A stretch of DNA of 64,000 nt from Streptomyces sp. NRRL B-1347. Lineage in GTDB: Bacteria > Actinomycetota > Actinomycetes > Streptomycetales > Streptomycetaceae. Position 1 is the stretch's first letter, and each line of letters opens with the position of its first letter. The translations under genes were made by a program, and so were the position numbers. Location of the stretch: contig NZ_JOJM01000008.1 in the NCBI RefSeq assembly GCF_000720325.1, positions 1 through 64,000 of the forward strand, read 5' to 3'. The notes under the pieces are model-generated. The model was not told where the DNA came from and did not search any database. It was given only the letters and a program-made list of their open reading frames with translations. This document shows, one piece after another, positions 49,610 through 58,387 of this stretch.

Positions 49610-52090
49610 GTGGCGGGCGAGTACCCCGACAGTTCGAAGACGGTTTCTGGCGGGGGCGCCTCTGAGGACGACGCGGCCGCCTCGCCCCCCACGCCCCCCA
49701 AGGCCAAGGAGGCCAACGGGGACGCACGCCTGCGGAACGCGGTGGCGGCCTGGGTCGCGTCGGCGGACGACGCGTCGGCGGACGACGGCGAGGCGAAGGC
49801 CGACGACGGTGCGAAGGCCGACGACGGCGCGGACGCCGAGGGCGGCGCGGGCGAGCGGGCGAGTGGCGTTCCGGCTGGCGGTGACGTTTCCGCTGAGGCG
49901 GAGGCCGCGGACGGGACCGAGGGCGCGACCGGCGACGACGCCGACGACAAGGCTGGCGACGACGCCGACGGCAAGGCTGCCGACGAGGCCTCGTCGAAGG
50001 CCGCGGCGGCCCCCGTCGACGAGCCGAAGTCCGACACGGCCACCGCCGTGTTCCGGACCGACCGGCCGCGGGTCGAGACCTCTGGCGACGGTGAGTCCGA
50101 CGCCGCGGGGACTCCCGCCGACCGGGCGACGGCGGTGCTCAAGACCGTGCCGTCGTGGGCGAAGAAGGACGACGCCGAGGCGGAAGGTTCCGCCGGGTCC
50201 GCAGCTCAGGACGGGTCCGCCACCGGTACGGACGCCGACGATGCGGACGACGCCAAGGGTGCCGGGCCTGACGCCGACGCCGAGCCCGACACCGATGAGC
50301 GCCCTGTCGACCAGGCGACGGCGGTCTTCAAGGCCGTCGTACCGGCCGCGGACGCCGAGCCGGACGCCAAGTCCGACGCCGCCGAGCCGGATGCCGAGTC
50401 CGACGCGGACAAGCCCGACGCCGAGCCCGACGCGGACAAGCCCGGCGACCGGCCCCTCGACCAGGCCACCGCCGTCTTCAAGGCCGTCAAGCCCACCGGC
50501 CCCGCCGCCGGTTCCGGCGGTGTGGACCAGCCCACCACCATGCTCAAGCTCGGCGACGCCAAGGGCGGCAAGGCCAAGGACAAGGCCGAGTCCGAGTCCG
50601 AGCGGACCAGCAAGTTCGTCGCCCTGAAGCCGCTCGACGAGCCCCGCTCCACCCCCGAGCGGAAGGCGCCGCCGCAGGGCGCGCCCAAGGCCCCGGCCGC
50701 CTCCGCCGCGGCCCCGGCGGCCGCGCCCGCCGCCCCGCAGGTGGCGAAGCCGGTGGCGCCGGAGGTCCCGGAGCGGACCACCCAGCAGCCGCTGCCGCCC
50801 CGGCCGCCGCTCGACCTGCTCGCCGAGCTGACGAACACGCCGCCGCCCCCGGAGACCCCGACCCGCACCCTCGTGCGGCGGTTCAAGATCTGGACGCCGC
50901 TCGTGGCGCTCCTGGCGATTGTGTTTGCAGTCGTACAGGCCGTGCGTCCGCTGCCGGAGGCGAAGCTCAGCATGACCGCCAAGGAGACGTTCTCCTTCGG
51001 CGGCGGCAAGCCCTCCATCCCTTGGCCCGCCGACGGCCAGGCGGCCATGGACGTCGACGGCATCGGCACCTTCGGCTCCTCGGGCAAGGCGAAGCCCGTG
51101 CCGATCGCGAGCATCGCGAAGGTGATGACGACGTATCTGATCCTGCGCGATCACCCCATCAAGAAGGGGACGAAGGGCAAGACGCTCACTGTCGACGGCC
51201 AGGCGCAGCGCCACTACGAGAAGGGCAAGCCGGAGAACGAGTCCGTGGTCAAGGTGACCGAGGGGCAGAAGATCTCCCAGTACGAGGCCCTCCAGGCCGT
51301 CATGCTGCCGTCCGCCAACAACGTCGCGCGGATGCTCGCGCGCTGGGACAGCGGCGGTGACGAGAAGAAGTTCGTGGCCAAGATGAACAAGACGGCCAAG
51401 GAACTCGGCATGACGAACACCCACTACACGGACCCGAGCGGCCTCGACAAGACCACCGTGTCGACCGCCGAGGACCTGGTGAAGCTCGGCCGGGTGGCGA
51501 TGGAGAACCCGACGTTCAAGGAGATCGCCCGTCAGGGCAAGTACAAGGACGTCAACGGCGACGAGCAGAAGAACTACTTCGGCCTCGTCCCGACGGTCGC
51601 CATCGGCATCAAGACCGGCACCACGTCGGCCGCGGGCGGCAACATCCTCTTCGCCGCGGAGAAGCGGGTCGGCGGCAAGACCCAGGTGATCATCGGCGCC
51701 GCCCTGGCCCAGTTCGGCACGGACGGCGTCGCCAACATCGACAAGGTCACCAACGTCGTGAAGGACCTGATCGGCGCGGGTCAGCAGGCCCTCACGGCGA
51801 AGACGGTGGTGAAGAAGGGCACGGTCGTCGGCCACGTCGACGACGGGCTCGGCGGGACGACTCCGGTCGTCGCCACCAAGGACGTCAAGGCCGTCGGCTG
51901 GTCCGGTCTGACCGCGAAGCTGGAGCTCGCCGACGGCGGCAAGGAGATCCCGCACTCGGCGAAGAAGGGCACGAAGGTCGGCGTCCTGTCCGTGGGCGAC
52001 GGCACCAGCGGCGCCATCAAGGTGCCGGTGGCCCTGCAGAAGGACCTCGCGGAGCCGGGCCTCGGCGCGAAGCTCACGCGGATCGGCTGA
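49610..52090 (+). CDS. D-alanyl-D-alanine carboxypeptidase with long acidic cytoplasmic tail
   Basis: An 826-residue membrane-anchored PBP5-type (S11) enzyme that trims stem pentapeptides of peptidoglycan. Residues 1-430 are acidic, Ala/Asp/Glu/Lys-rich and disordered, with at least five copies of a T-A-(V/M)-(F/L)-K element (for example DQATAVFKAV) spaced 30-60 residues apart. One transmembrane segment follows near 430-448 (LVALLAIVFAVVQAV), then the extracellular catalytic domain: S501-I-A-K504, S568-A-N (SANN) and K668-T-G. The N-terminus is therefore inside the cell. GTG 49610 is chosen for its AGGAGG ribosome site; an in-frame GTG at 49448 and ATG 49481 lie upstream. The protein is far longer than the usual 400 residues. 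Confidence 0.88.
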   Translation: MAGEYPDSSKTVSGGGASEDDAAASPPTPPKAKEANGDARLRNAVAAWVASADDASADDGEAKADDGAKADDGADAEGGAGERASGVPAGGDVSAEAEAADGTEGATGDDADDKAGDDADGKAADEASSKAAAAPVDEPKSDTATAVFRTDRPRVETSGDGESDAAGTPADRATAVLKTVPSWAKKDDAEAEGSAGSAAQDGSATGTDADDADDAKGAGPDADAEPDTDERPVDQATAVFKAVVPAADAEPDAKSDAAEPDAESDADKPDAEPDADKPGDRPLDQATAVFKAVKPTGPAAGSGGVDQPTTMLKLGDAKGGKAKDKAESESERTSKFVALKPLDEPRSTPERKAPPQGAPKAPAASAAAPAAAPAAPQVAKPVAPEVPERTTQQPLPPRPPLDLLAELTNTPPPPETPTRTLVRRFKIWTPLVALLAIVFAVVQAVRPLPEAKLSMTAKETFSFGGGKPSIPWPADGQAAMDVDGIGTFGSSGKAKPVPIASIAKVMTTYLILRDHPIKKGTKGKTLTVDGQAQRHYEKGKPENESVVKVTEGQKISQYEALQAVMLPSANNVARMLARWDSGGDEKKFVAKMNKTAKELGMTNTHYTDPSGLDKTTVSTAEDLVKLGRVAMENPTFKEIARQGKYKDVNGDEQKNYFGLVPTVAIGIKTGTTSAAGGNILFAAEKRVGGKTQVIIGAALAQFGTDGVANIDKVTNVVKDLIGAGQQALTAKTVVKKGTVVGHVDDGLGGTTPVVATKDVKAVGWSGLTAKLELADGGKEIPHSAKKGTKVGVLSVGDGTSGAIKVPVALQKDLAEPGLGAKLTRIG

Positions 52091-52180
52091 CGGCACGCGC
52101 GACAGCGCGAGCCGAAAGGGGTGGGGGCGAGCCGCAAGGCTCGCCCCCACCCCTTCGTCGTCGCGTCGTGCGGTGTCCGG

Positions 52181-53845
52181 TCAGTCCTTCTCGTTCTCGG
52201 GCGCGCAGCGCGGCTGCGGGCCCGAGGGGCCGGAGTAGTTCGAGCCGATGCGCACGTCGCCGGGCTTGGTGACGGTCAGGCGCGTGAAGTCGCCGTCCTT
52301 GCGCAGGCAGGCGCCCTCGGCCCACAGCCACGGCGAGTAGGCGACGCGGACGATGACGGAGCCGGGCTGCGACATCCGTACGGTCATGTTGGCGCCGTCG
52401 GCGGCGACCAGGGTGCCCGGCTTGTCGACGAGCGGCACCGGGTCCTTGACCCGGTAGATCCGCCAGTTGTCGTCGTGCCAGACCTCCTTGAGGTAGCTGG
52501 GCCCGCTGGTCACGAGGTTGTGCTCGCGCTCGGCTGCGCCGTCCGGCACGCTGTCGCCCTTGTAGAGCACGACGAAGCCGACGGCCCACTGGTTCAGCCA
52601 GGCGCGGTAGGACGCCGAGCTGAAGGCGCCCTCCTTCACCTCGGAGACCGGGCGGCCCTCGTAGAAGAGGCGCCCGCGCTCGACGTCGGCCTGGCGGTTC
52701 CAGCCGCGCGCCATGTTGATGTACGGCGACAGGACGGCGGCCTCGCGGTGGTCGCGGGCCGGGACCACCTCGACGCGGGTGCGGTCGGCACCGAGCCGCT
52801 TGAGCTCCTTGACGACGCCGTCGGTCTCCACGGCCCAGGTGGGCACCTTCGTGTACGCCACTATGTCGGAGGTCGTCTTGATCGACACCCAGATGAGGGA
52901 CAGGGCGACGGCGCTGATGAGCAGGGCGTGCCGCCAGACCAGGGCGGGCTTGCCGTTGGGCTTGAGCAGCCGCACCCGGGGGAAGTCCCGGTTCAGGACG
53001 GCGGCGAGCACTATGGCCGGGGCGGCGAGCTCCGCGAGCCGCTCGACGTTCGTGCCGATCGGCGTGGGGATGATCCAGGTCAGCACGACGCCGACCGCGT
53101 ACACGCCGGCACCGAGCTTGAGCAGCCGCCAGGCGGGCGGCGCGGCCAGGATGACGACCAGGCAGAGCAGCACCGGCGGGAAGATCCGCACGAACGCCAT
53201 CGGCTGCTCGCCCTCGAAGGGGAACAGCCAGGTCGTGAGGCCGACGACGGCGAACGGCGGCAGGATCAGGGCGAGCGCCTTGCCCCACTCCCGCGACAGC
53301 AGGTAGGCGGCGCCCACCACGACGATGAACAGGCCCGCCACCGGGCTGCCCATGGCCGCGAGCGCCGCGCAGGCCACGGCGGCCGCGATCCGGCCGCGCC
53401 CGGCCTTCCCGGAGGCGGCGAGGACGGCCCCGACGCCGAAGGCCACGCCCAGCATGAAGGTGGCGCGCCCGCACACCACCTGGCACCACAGGGAGAAGCC
53501 GACGATGATCGACGGCCACAGGGGCTTGCGTATGCCGACGCGCGTGATGAGCGCGACGGCCATCCAGGTCGAGGCGAGGCCCGAGGCCATCGCCACGGTC
53601 CGCACCCCGAAGGCCGCCATGAGGTACGGCGAGATCACGCTGTAGTTGGCGGTGTGCACCCCGCCGTACCAGAAGAGGCCGTACGCGGAGCCGGGGTACC
53701 GTCTGACGAAGCCCGCCCAGGCCTGCTGCGCCGCGAGGTCGCCGCCGCCGGTCGCGAAGACCGTCCACCACAGCGCGTAGAGCGGCAGTAGACCCAGCGT
53801 GATCATCAGCGGCAAGCGGTAGCGCCAGTACCAGGGCTCCCTCAT
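52181..53845 (-). CDS. Polytopic membrane protein of unknown function
   Basis: A 554-residue protein with about nine or ten hydrophobic segments (from WRYRLPLMITLGLLPLYALWW at the N-terminus to about residue 330). A soluble C-terminal domain of about 230 residues follows; it is probably extracytoplasmic and includes the ending GSNYSGPSGPQPRCAP. The arrangement recalls GT-C-type glycosyltransferases or PMT-like proteins but I do not see a firm catalytic motif. GGGGGAG sits 5 nt before the ATG. Convergent with the DD-carboxypeptidase gene, 90 bp apart; an envelope role is possible. Confidence 0.72.
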   Translation of the reverse strand: MREPWYWRYRLPLMITLGLLPLYALWWTVFATGGGDLAAQQAWAGFVRRYPGSAYGLFWYGGVHTANYSVISPYLMAAFGVRTVAMASGLASTWMAVALITRVGIRKPLWPSIIVGFSLWCQVVCGRATFMLGVAFGVGAVLAASGKAGRGRIAAAVACAALAAMGSPVAGLFIVVVGAAYLLSREWGKALALILPPFAVVGLTTWLFPFEGEQPMAFVRIFPPVLLCLVVILAAPPAWRLLKLGAGVYAVGVVLTWIIPTPIGTNVERLAELAAPAIVLAAVLNRDFPRVRLLKPNGKPALVWRHALLISAVALSLIWVSIKTTSDIVAYTKVPTWAVETDGVVKELKRLGADRTRVEVVPARDHREAAVLSPYINMARGWNRQADVERGRLFYEGRPVSEVKEGAFSSASYRAWLNQWAVGFVVLYKGDSVPDGAAEREHNLVTSGPSYLKEVWHDDNWRIYRVKDPVPLVDKPGTLVAADGANMTVRMSQPGSVIVRVAYSPWLWAEGACLRKDGDFTRLTVTKPGDVRIGSNYSGPSGPQPRCAPENEKD

Positions 53846-54155
53846 GTCACTCCCCCGATGGGGCCGGGAGAGCGTCGGCGGAGACAGTTCGGCAGAGGCC
53901 ACGGGCGGCGATCCGTTCGGCTGGCGGGGTCAACTCCTTCGGAGTAGACGCTAACCGCTGCGGAATGGTTGGCAGACAGCGACCCCGAGCCCAGGTATCC
54001 GTCAGTATGCGACTGATTGCGGCCGGTTGCAGTACGTCCACGTCAGAGCCGTCGCAGCCCGTGCACCAGCGCCATTCCGGGGTTTCGGCAGGCGGCGCCG
54101 ACACCTCGGTCATTTGCAGTTGTGTGTTTGCTCACTCGGGTGTGCGGGGGTGCCG
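53846..54155. other. Intergenic region, no supported gene
   Basis: 310 bp between two minus-strand genes. An 88-codon frame (54113-53847) ends 1 nt from the membrane-protein ATG, but it lacks a ribosome site and recognisable features, so I do not call it. The promoter of the membrane protein is expected within 53860-54000. No repeat or dyad of note. Confidence 0.45.
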
Positions 54156-55061
54156 TCAGCGCACCGGGAACGCCACGTCGCACACCTCGTCCTCGGGCCC
54201 GGCCGCATCCCAGTCCGCGAAGTACACCTCCCTGCACGGCCCGGCGTGGGCGAGCCCCTCGCGGGTGATCCACTCCTCCACGGCGTCGAACGCGGCGAGG
54301 ATCTGCGGATAGACCACCTGCGCCTTGGTGATGCGGACGTACGCCATCCGGTACGCCGGCTCCATGCGGGCGGTGAGGCCCTGGGCCCGCCCCCGCTCCC
54401 TGACCCAGGCGCGGGCCGCCTCCAGGTCGGCGACGGGCACACAGGCCTCGGCGGGCCCGTCGCTCTCCTCGCTGACGTCGGAGTGGTAGATCACGAACGG
54501 CGACCCGGCGATCCCGCCGCACTCCTCGGCGGCGGCCCGCTCCAGGCGGCCAAGCGAGGTGCCGATCCACACCGGCAGCTCGTCGCTGACCAGGTGCCGG
54601 GTCTCGCTCAGGACGGGCGTTCCGGGCACCTCGACGATCTTGACCTCGAACGTTCCTTGCACGGCGGTACTCCTTCCGGACAGACGGCCGCGGAGGTAAC
54701 CCACCAGGGTGCGCTGGGCGGCGAGCCGCTCCTCGACACCCGCCCAGTAGCCGTCCAGCGCCGCGGCGGCCCGCTCGCCGTCCAGGCGGACCACCGCCGC
54801 GATGTCCGCGAGCGGCATGTCCAGGCGACGCAGGAGCGCGACGGTCCTGGCCTGCTCGACCTGCTCGGGCAGGTAGGAGCGGTAGCCGGTCACCGCGTCC
54901 ACGTGCGCGGGAGTGAGCAGGCCCTGCCGGTCGTAGAGGCGCAGCGCCTTCGCCGAGAGCCGGGTGCGGCGGGCGAAGGTGCCGATGCTCAGCAGACCGG
55001 CGGGCCTGCCGGGGTCGCCGGCGGTGCTGTCAGTGCTGTCAGGGCTGGCAGTGCTGTCCAT
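54156..55061 (-). CDS. MerR family regulator with GyrI-like effector-binding domain
   Basis: A 301-residue regulator. The MerR winged helix is at about residues 25-95: LSIGTFARRTRLSAKALRLYDRQGLL, then YRSYLPEQVEQARTVALLRRLDMPL. A coiled-coil dimer helix follows. From about residue 140 to the end is a GyrI-like domain (FEVKIVEVPGTPVLSE), with PAYRMAYVRITKAQ as a repeat of the SHV fold. Such proteins are BmrR/SAV-type multidrug-responsive activators. GAGGA lies 7 nt before the ATG at 55061. The PBP gene upstream ends 28 bp away in the same direction. Confidence 0.87.
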   Translation of the reverse strand: MDSTASPDSTDSTAGDPGRPAGLLSIGTFARRTRLSAKALRLYDRQGLLTPAHVDAVTGYRSYLPEQVEQARTVALLRRLDMPLADIAAVVRLDGERAAAALDGYWAGVEERLAAQRTLVGYLRGRLSGRSTAVQGTFEVKIVEVPGTPVLSETRHLVSDELPVWIGTSLGRLERAAAEECGGIAGSPFVIYHSDVSEESDGPAEACVPVADLEAARAWVRERGRAQGLTARMEPAYRMAYVRITKAQVVYPQILAAFDAVEEWITREGLAHAGPCREVYFADWDAAGPEDEVCDVAFPVR

Positions 55062-55089
55062 GGGGGCATCCTCGGTGACCGCGGGTGGG

Positions 55090-57015
55090 TCAGGGGGCGT
55101 CCGGGGCGGGCGCCCCGGCCCGACCGACCTTGGACCCTGCCCCAGGGGCAAGGTCAATGCCGCGAAGGGCGTCCCTCCAAACGCGCTCGACCAGGGCGTT
55201 CCCGTACCGGGAGCCCTTGCCGCCGACGCCGGAGAGCGGCTGGAGCAGCGGGTCGCCCTTGCGCATCCGGAACAGCGTGACGGCCGTGGACACCTCGGGC
55301 GTGTACCCGGCGAACCACGCGGACTTCAGGCGGTCCCGGTCGGTGGTGCGGCCCGCCGCGACCGGCCCGCCGCGGGTGCTGGACACCCGGCCCAGGCTGT
55401 CGGCCGCCGCCCCGCGCAGCGCGCCGCCGACCTGCCCGGCGACCCGGGAGTCCAGGGCCCGCCGCGTCGGCGGCCGCTCCAGGCCCTCGATCTCCTCGCC
55501 GTCCTTGGTCACCGAGACCACCGAGTACGGGTCGTGCTGGAGCCCGCCGCGGGCGAACGTGCCGTACGCGCCCGCGAGCCGGACGGCGCTCGGCGTGGAG
55601 GTGCCGATGGCGAACATGTCCTCCTTCGGGCCGATGCTGGCGGGCAGCATCCCGGAGTCCACGGCGACGGCCCGCATCCGATGCCAGCCGACCTGCTTGC
55701 CCAGGTGCAGATAGGTGGCGTGGCCGCCCTCGATCAGGGCCTGGCGCGGGGTCATCCCGGTGGGGCCCTTGCCGGTGTCGACGCCGTCCTGGAGGGCGGC
55801 GGCCAGCACGAACGGCTTGAACGCCGAGCCCGCGGGGACACCGGAGGTGTCGGCGTTGTTGCTGAAGTGCCGGGTGGCGTCGGCCCCGCCGTACAGGGCC
55901 AGCAAGGCCCCGTCCTCGGTCCGCACGGAGGCCGCGCCGATCTCCACGCCCCGGTCCTGCTTGCGCCGCTCGGGGTCGAGGTCGCGCCGGGCCACGTCCC
56001 GCGCGGCCTTGGCGAGCCGGCGCACCCGGCGCTCGTCGAAGGTGGTGCGGATGCGGTAGCCGCCGCGGGCCAGGTCCTTGTCGGTGAGCCCGGTGCGCTG
56101 GCGGAGGTACTTGTTGGCGATGTCGACGAGGTAGCCGGCCTGCCCGTAGTGGGCGTTGAGGCTGGTGGAGCGCGACCGCGCGAGCGGTTCGGGGAACGTG
56201 CGGTACCGCGCGCGCTCGGCCTTGCCCATCCGCCCGACCTCCACCTGACGGTCCAGGATCCAGGCCCAACGCGCCTTCGCCCGGCGGTGGTGGGCCGGGC
56301 TCGTCGCCGGGTCGTACAGCTCGGCGCCCTTCAACAGGGCGGCGAGGAAGGCGCCCTGGCTGGGGTTCAGCTTCCGGGCGGGGACGCCGTAGTAGGCGTG
56401 CGCCGCGGCCTCGATGCCGTACGCGCCGCGCCCGAACCAGCTGCTGTTCAAGTAGCCCTGGAGGATCTCGTCCTTGCTCTTGCGCCGGTCCACCTTCAGG
56501 GAGATGACGAACTCCCTGACCTTGCGGGTGACCGTCTGGTCCTGCGACAGGTAGGTGTTCTTCACGTACTGCTGCGTGATGGTGGAGCCGCCCTGGGTGT
56601 CCCCGCCGCCGGCCATGCTGCCCACAGCTCGCAGCAGGCCCTTGGGGGAGACGCCCGAGTCGCTGTAGAAGCTGGCGTTCTCCGCGGCGATGACGGCGTT
56701 CCGCACCGACTTGGGCACCTCGTCCAGCGAGACGTTCTGCCGGTTGACGTCCCCGGTGCTGACCATCTGCGTGCCGTCGGCCCAGTAGTACACGTTGGCC
56801 TCCTGCTGCGCCGCGGCGTTCTCGTCGGGTATGTCGACGGCCGCGTAGACGTAGGCGAACAGCCCGCCGATGGCGCCGCCGCACAGTCCGAAGGCGCTCA
56901 GCCACTGCCGCCAGGAGGGCAGCCAGCGGCGCACCCCCCGACGGCCGCGCCGCGGATAGTCGATGAGCCTGCGCCGCCGCCGGTCCTTGGCGCTGCGCGT
57001 CGAGTGTGTCCCCAT
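55090..57015 (-). CDS. Class A PBP-like transglycosylase with degenerate transpeptidase domain
   Basis: A 641-residue bitopic protein with one membrane segment (residues 37-59). The GT51 glycosyltransferase domain has E112 in AENASFYSDSG, GGSTITQQ at 142-149 and the QGYLNSSWFGRGAYGIEAAAHAYYG motif near 186-210, so glycan polymerisation looks intact. In the transpeptidase domain, SAFK (S397, K400) is present. The SxN motif appears lost (EGGHATY near 429-435), and KTG(T) appears replaced by GRTTDR near 575. Crosslinking activity is therefore doubtful. The ATG at 57015 has no clear ribosome site, so the start is uncertain. It lies upstream of the MerR gene. Confidence 0.85.
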   Translation of the reverse strand: MGTHSTRSAKDRRRRRLIDYPRRGRRGVRRWLPSWRQWLSAFGLCGGAIGGLFAYVYAAVDIPDENAAAQQEANVYYWADGTQMVSTGDVNRQNVSLDEVPKSVRNAVIAAENASFYSDSGVSPKGLLRAVGSMAGGGDTQGGSTITQQYVKNTYLSQDQTVTRKVREFVISLKVDRRKSKDEILQGYLNSSWFGRGAYGIEAAAHAYYGVPARKLNPSQGAFLAALLKGAELYDPATSPAHHRRAKARWAWILDRQVEVGRMGKAERARYRTFPEPLARSRSTSLNAHYGQAGYLVDIANKYLRQRTGLTDKDLARGGYRIRTTFDERRVRRLAKAARDVARRDLDPERRKQDRGVEIGAASVRTEDGALLALYGGADATRHFSNNADTSGVPAGSAFKPFVLAAALQDGVDTGKGPTGMTPRQALIEGGHATYLHLGKQVGWHRMRAVAVDSGMLPASIGPKEDMFAIGTSTPSAVRLAGAYGTFARGGLQHDPYSVVSVTKDGEEIEGLERPPTRRALDSRVAGQVGGALRGAAADSLGRVSSTRGGPVAAGRTTDRDRLKSAWFAGYTPEVSTAVTLFRMRKGDPLLQPLSGVGGKGSRYGNALVERVWRDALRGIDLAPGAGSKVGRAGAPAPDAP

Positions 57016-57177
57016 GCCGGAGGAGAGGTGAAAACCCTGCGCAGGGTTGATCGACGAGCTGTCAGCTCTTCGTAACAAGCCGCAGGTCAGGGCGTGTTGG
57101 AAGCTTTCGGACGAATCCATTCCGACAGGACGCCCCGCCTGGCCGGGGCCGCTGCCCCAAGGGCTGAGCGCCCTGCG

Positions 57178-57345
57178 GGTCGCGCGGCATGGTCCCACCC
57201 ACCCGCCCTTGCGGGCCTGGGGCCCCGGTGATCGGGCTGGGCGGCACCTGCGCGCTGTGCCCACCCGTCCCGCCCTGCGGGACGATTGCCCACAGCGGTG
57301 GCGGGGGCCCGAGCTCCTGCCTCGCAAGGCTGGGGAGTTTCGGGT
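57178..57345. repeat. Streptomyces-type intergenic repeats with hairpins
   Basis: A GC-rich repeat-like region containing CCCACCCGCCCTTGCGGGC, then GTCCCGC-CCT-GCGGGAC (57267-57283, 7-bp stem) followed by GATTGCCCACAGC, which I recognise as a multi-copy Streptomyces element. It lies in the 450-bp gap between the PBP start and the TetR gene; no gene was found in it. Confidence 0.55.
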
Positions 57346-57383
57346 GGGTGGGTGGGAGGGAGAGCCCGCCCCGACAGCGAGGG

Positions 57384-57427
57384 GATACCTCGTATTGGGG
57401 CATACGCCGTATCGGATGCGGCGTATG
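57384..57427. promoter_or_regulatory. TetR operator (autoregulatory), GATAC/CATAC bipartite type
   Basis: Three 13-bp units upstream of the TetR gene: GATACCTCGTATT at 57384-57396, a 4-nt gap, CATACGCCGTATC at 57401-57413, then GATGCGGCGTATG at 57415-57427. CATACGCCG (57401-57409) also forms a perfect 9-bp inverted repeat with CGGCGTATG (57419-57427). The first two units have the same order and 4-nt spacing as the sites at 58316 and 61088. Confidence 0.7.
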
Positions 57428-57468
57428 TATCGTGGCAGTCGCATTCACCGGGCGACAGAAGAAGAGGC

Positions 57469-58209
57469 ATGATGGCGGCACGACGCGGTGGCGGTGGGGA
57501 CGGGCCCGGGCTGGTCTGGGATCGGCCCGAGCCGCCGGACCGGCCGGTGCCGAGCGCCCTGAGCCGGGACCGGATCGTCGCGGCGGCGATCGGGATCGCC
57601 GACGCCGAAGGCCTGGCCGCGGTCTCCATCCGCAAGGTCGCCGCCGAGCTCAACGCGGGCCCGATGCGCATGTACACGTATCTGTCCACGAAGGAAGAGC
57701 TCCTCGACCTGATGGCGGACGCGGTCTACGGCGAGATCCCGCTGCCCCGGAGCGCCGGGCAGGACTGGCGCGAGGCGCTGCGGACCCTCGCGGACCGCAC
57801 CCGGCGCGCCGCCCGCCGCCACGAGTGGTTCGCCGACCTGCTCGGCGGCCGGCCGCTGCTCGGGCCGAACGCCCTGGCCCACTTGGAGGCTTCCCTCGCC
57901 GCGCTCGCCGACGCGCCCGGATTCGAGGACATCGACACGGTCGTACGGGTCCGGGACGCGGTCAACGCGTACGTGATCGGCGCGATCCGCAACGAGATCA
58001 CCGAGCGGCGCGCCGAGCGGGACACGGGCCTGGACAAGGAGCAGTGGCAGCTGGCCTCCAGCGACTACCTCAACCGGGTCATCGCCAGCGGCCGCCACCC
58101 GATGCTCGCGAAGGTGGTGCGGGACGCCCGGGACCGGGACGCGGACACGAAGTTCGACACCGGCCTGGAGTACCTCTTCGACGGCATCGCGGCACGCCTC
58201 GCCACCTGA
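57469..58209 (+). CDS. TetR family regulator with TetR_C-like ligand domain (local repressor)
   Basis: A 246-residue regulator. After a Gly/Pro-rich leader, the helix-turn-helix runs RDRIVAAAIGIADAEGLAAVSIRKVAAELNAGPMRMYTYLSTKEELLDLMAD (about 33-85). The long C-terminal domain, with YVIGAIRNE and DTKFDTGLEYLFDGI, matches the TetR_C (PF02909) group that controls drug exporters and includes TetR itself. GAAGAGG precedes ATG 57469. Its own promoter, the MFS exporter and the P450 gene all carry the same bipartite operator, so it is the probable repressor of the locus. Confidence 0.88.
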   Translation: MMAARRGGGGDGPGLVWDRPEPPDRPVPSALSRDRIVAAAIGIADAEGLAAVSIRKVAAELNAGPMRMYTYLSTKEELLDLMADAVYGEIPLPRSAGQDWREALRTLADRTRRAARRHEWFADLLGGRPLLGPNALAHLEASLAALADAPGFEDIDTVVRVRDAVNAYVIGAIRNEITERRAERDTGLDKEQWQLASSDYLNRVIASGRHPMLAKVVRDARDRDADTKFDTGLEYLFDGIAARLAT

Positions 58210-58315
58210 CCGCCCGGTCGGCCCGTCAGGCACCGACCGCTGAACCGACCGCACCGAGCCGGTGCCGGGCCCACGCCCGGCACCGGCTTTCGCTTGCGGC
58301 CCCGCACACCCCTTC

Positions 58316-58345
58316 GATACGGTGTATCGATCCATACGGCGTATG
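58316..58345. promoter_or_regulatory. TetR-type operator upstream of the MFS exporter gene
   Basis: GATACGGTGTATC (58316-58328), 4 nt, then CATACGGCGTATG (58333-58345). Each 13-mer has perfect 5-bp arms (GATAC/GTATC and CATAC/GTATG). It is the most regular copy of the site, 42 nt before the MFS start. Confidence 0.75.
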
Positions 58346-58387
58346 GGCCGAGGGAATCGAGAGAACCGAGAGAAAGGGGGCCGGTGA

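Noticed and set aside
53847..54113. 88-codon minus-strand frame ending 1 nt before the membrane-protein start
   Set aside because: No ribosome site, no recognisable motif, and composition unlike the neighbouring genes; possible but unsupported.
57062..57481. 139-codon minus-strand frame across the gap upstream of TetR
   Set aside because: It runs through intergenic repeats and the TetR operator and has no protein features.
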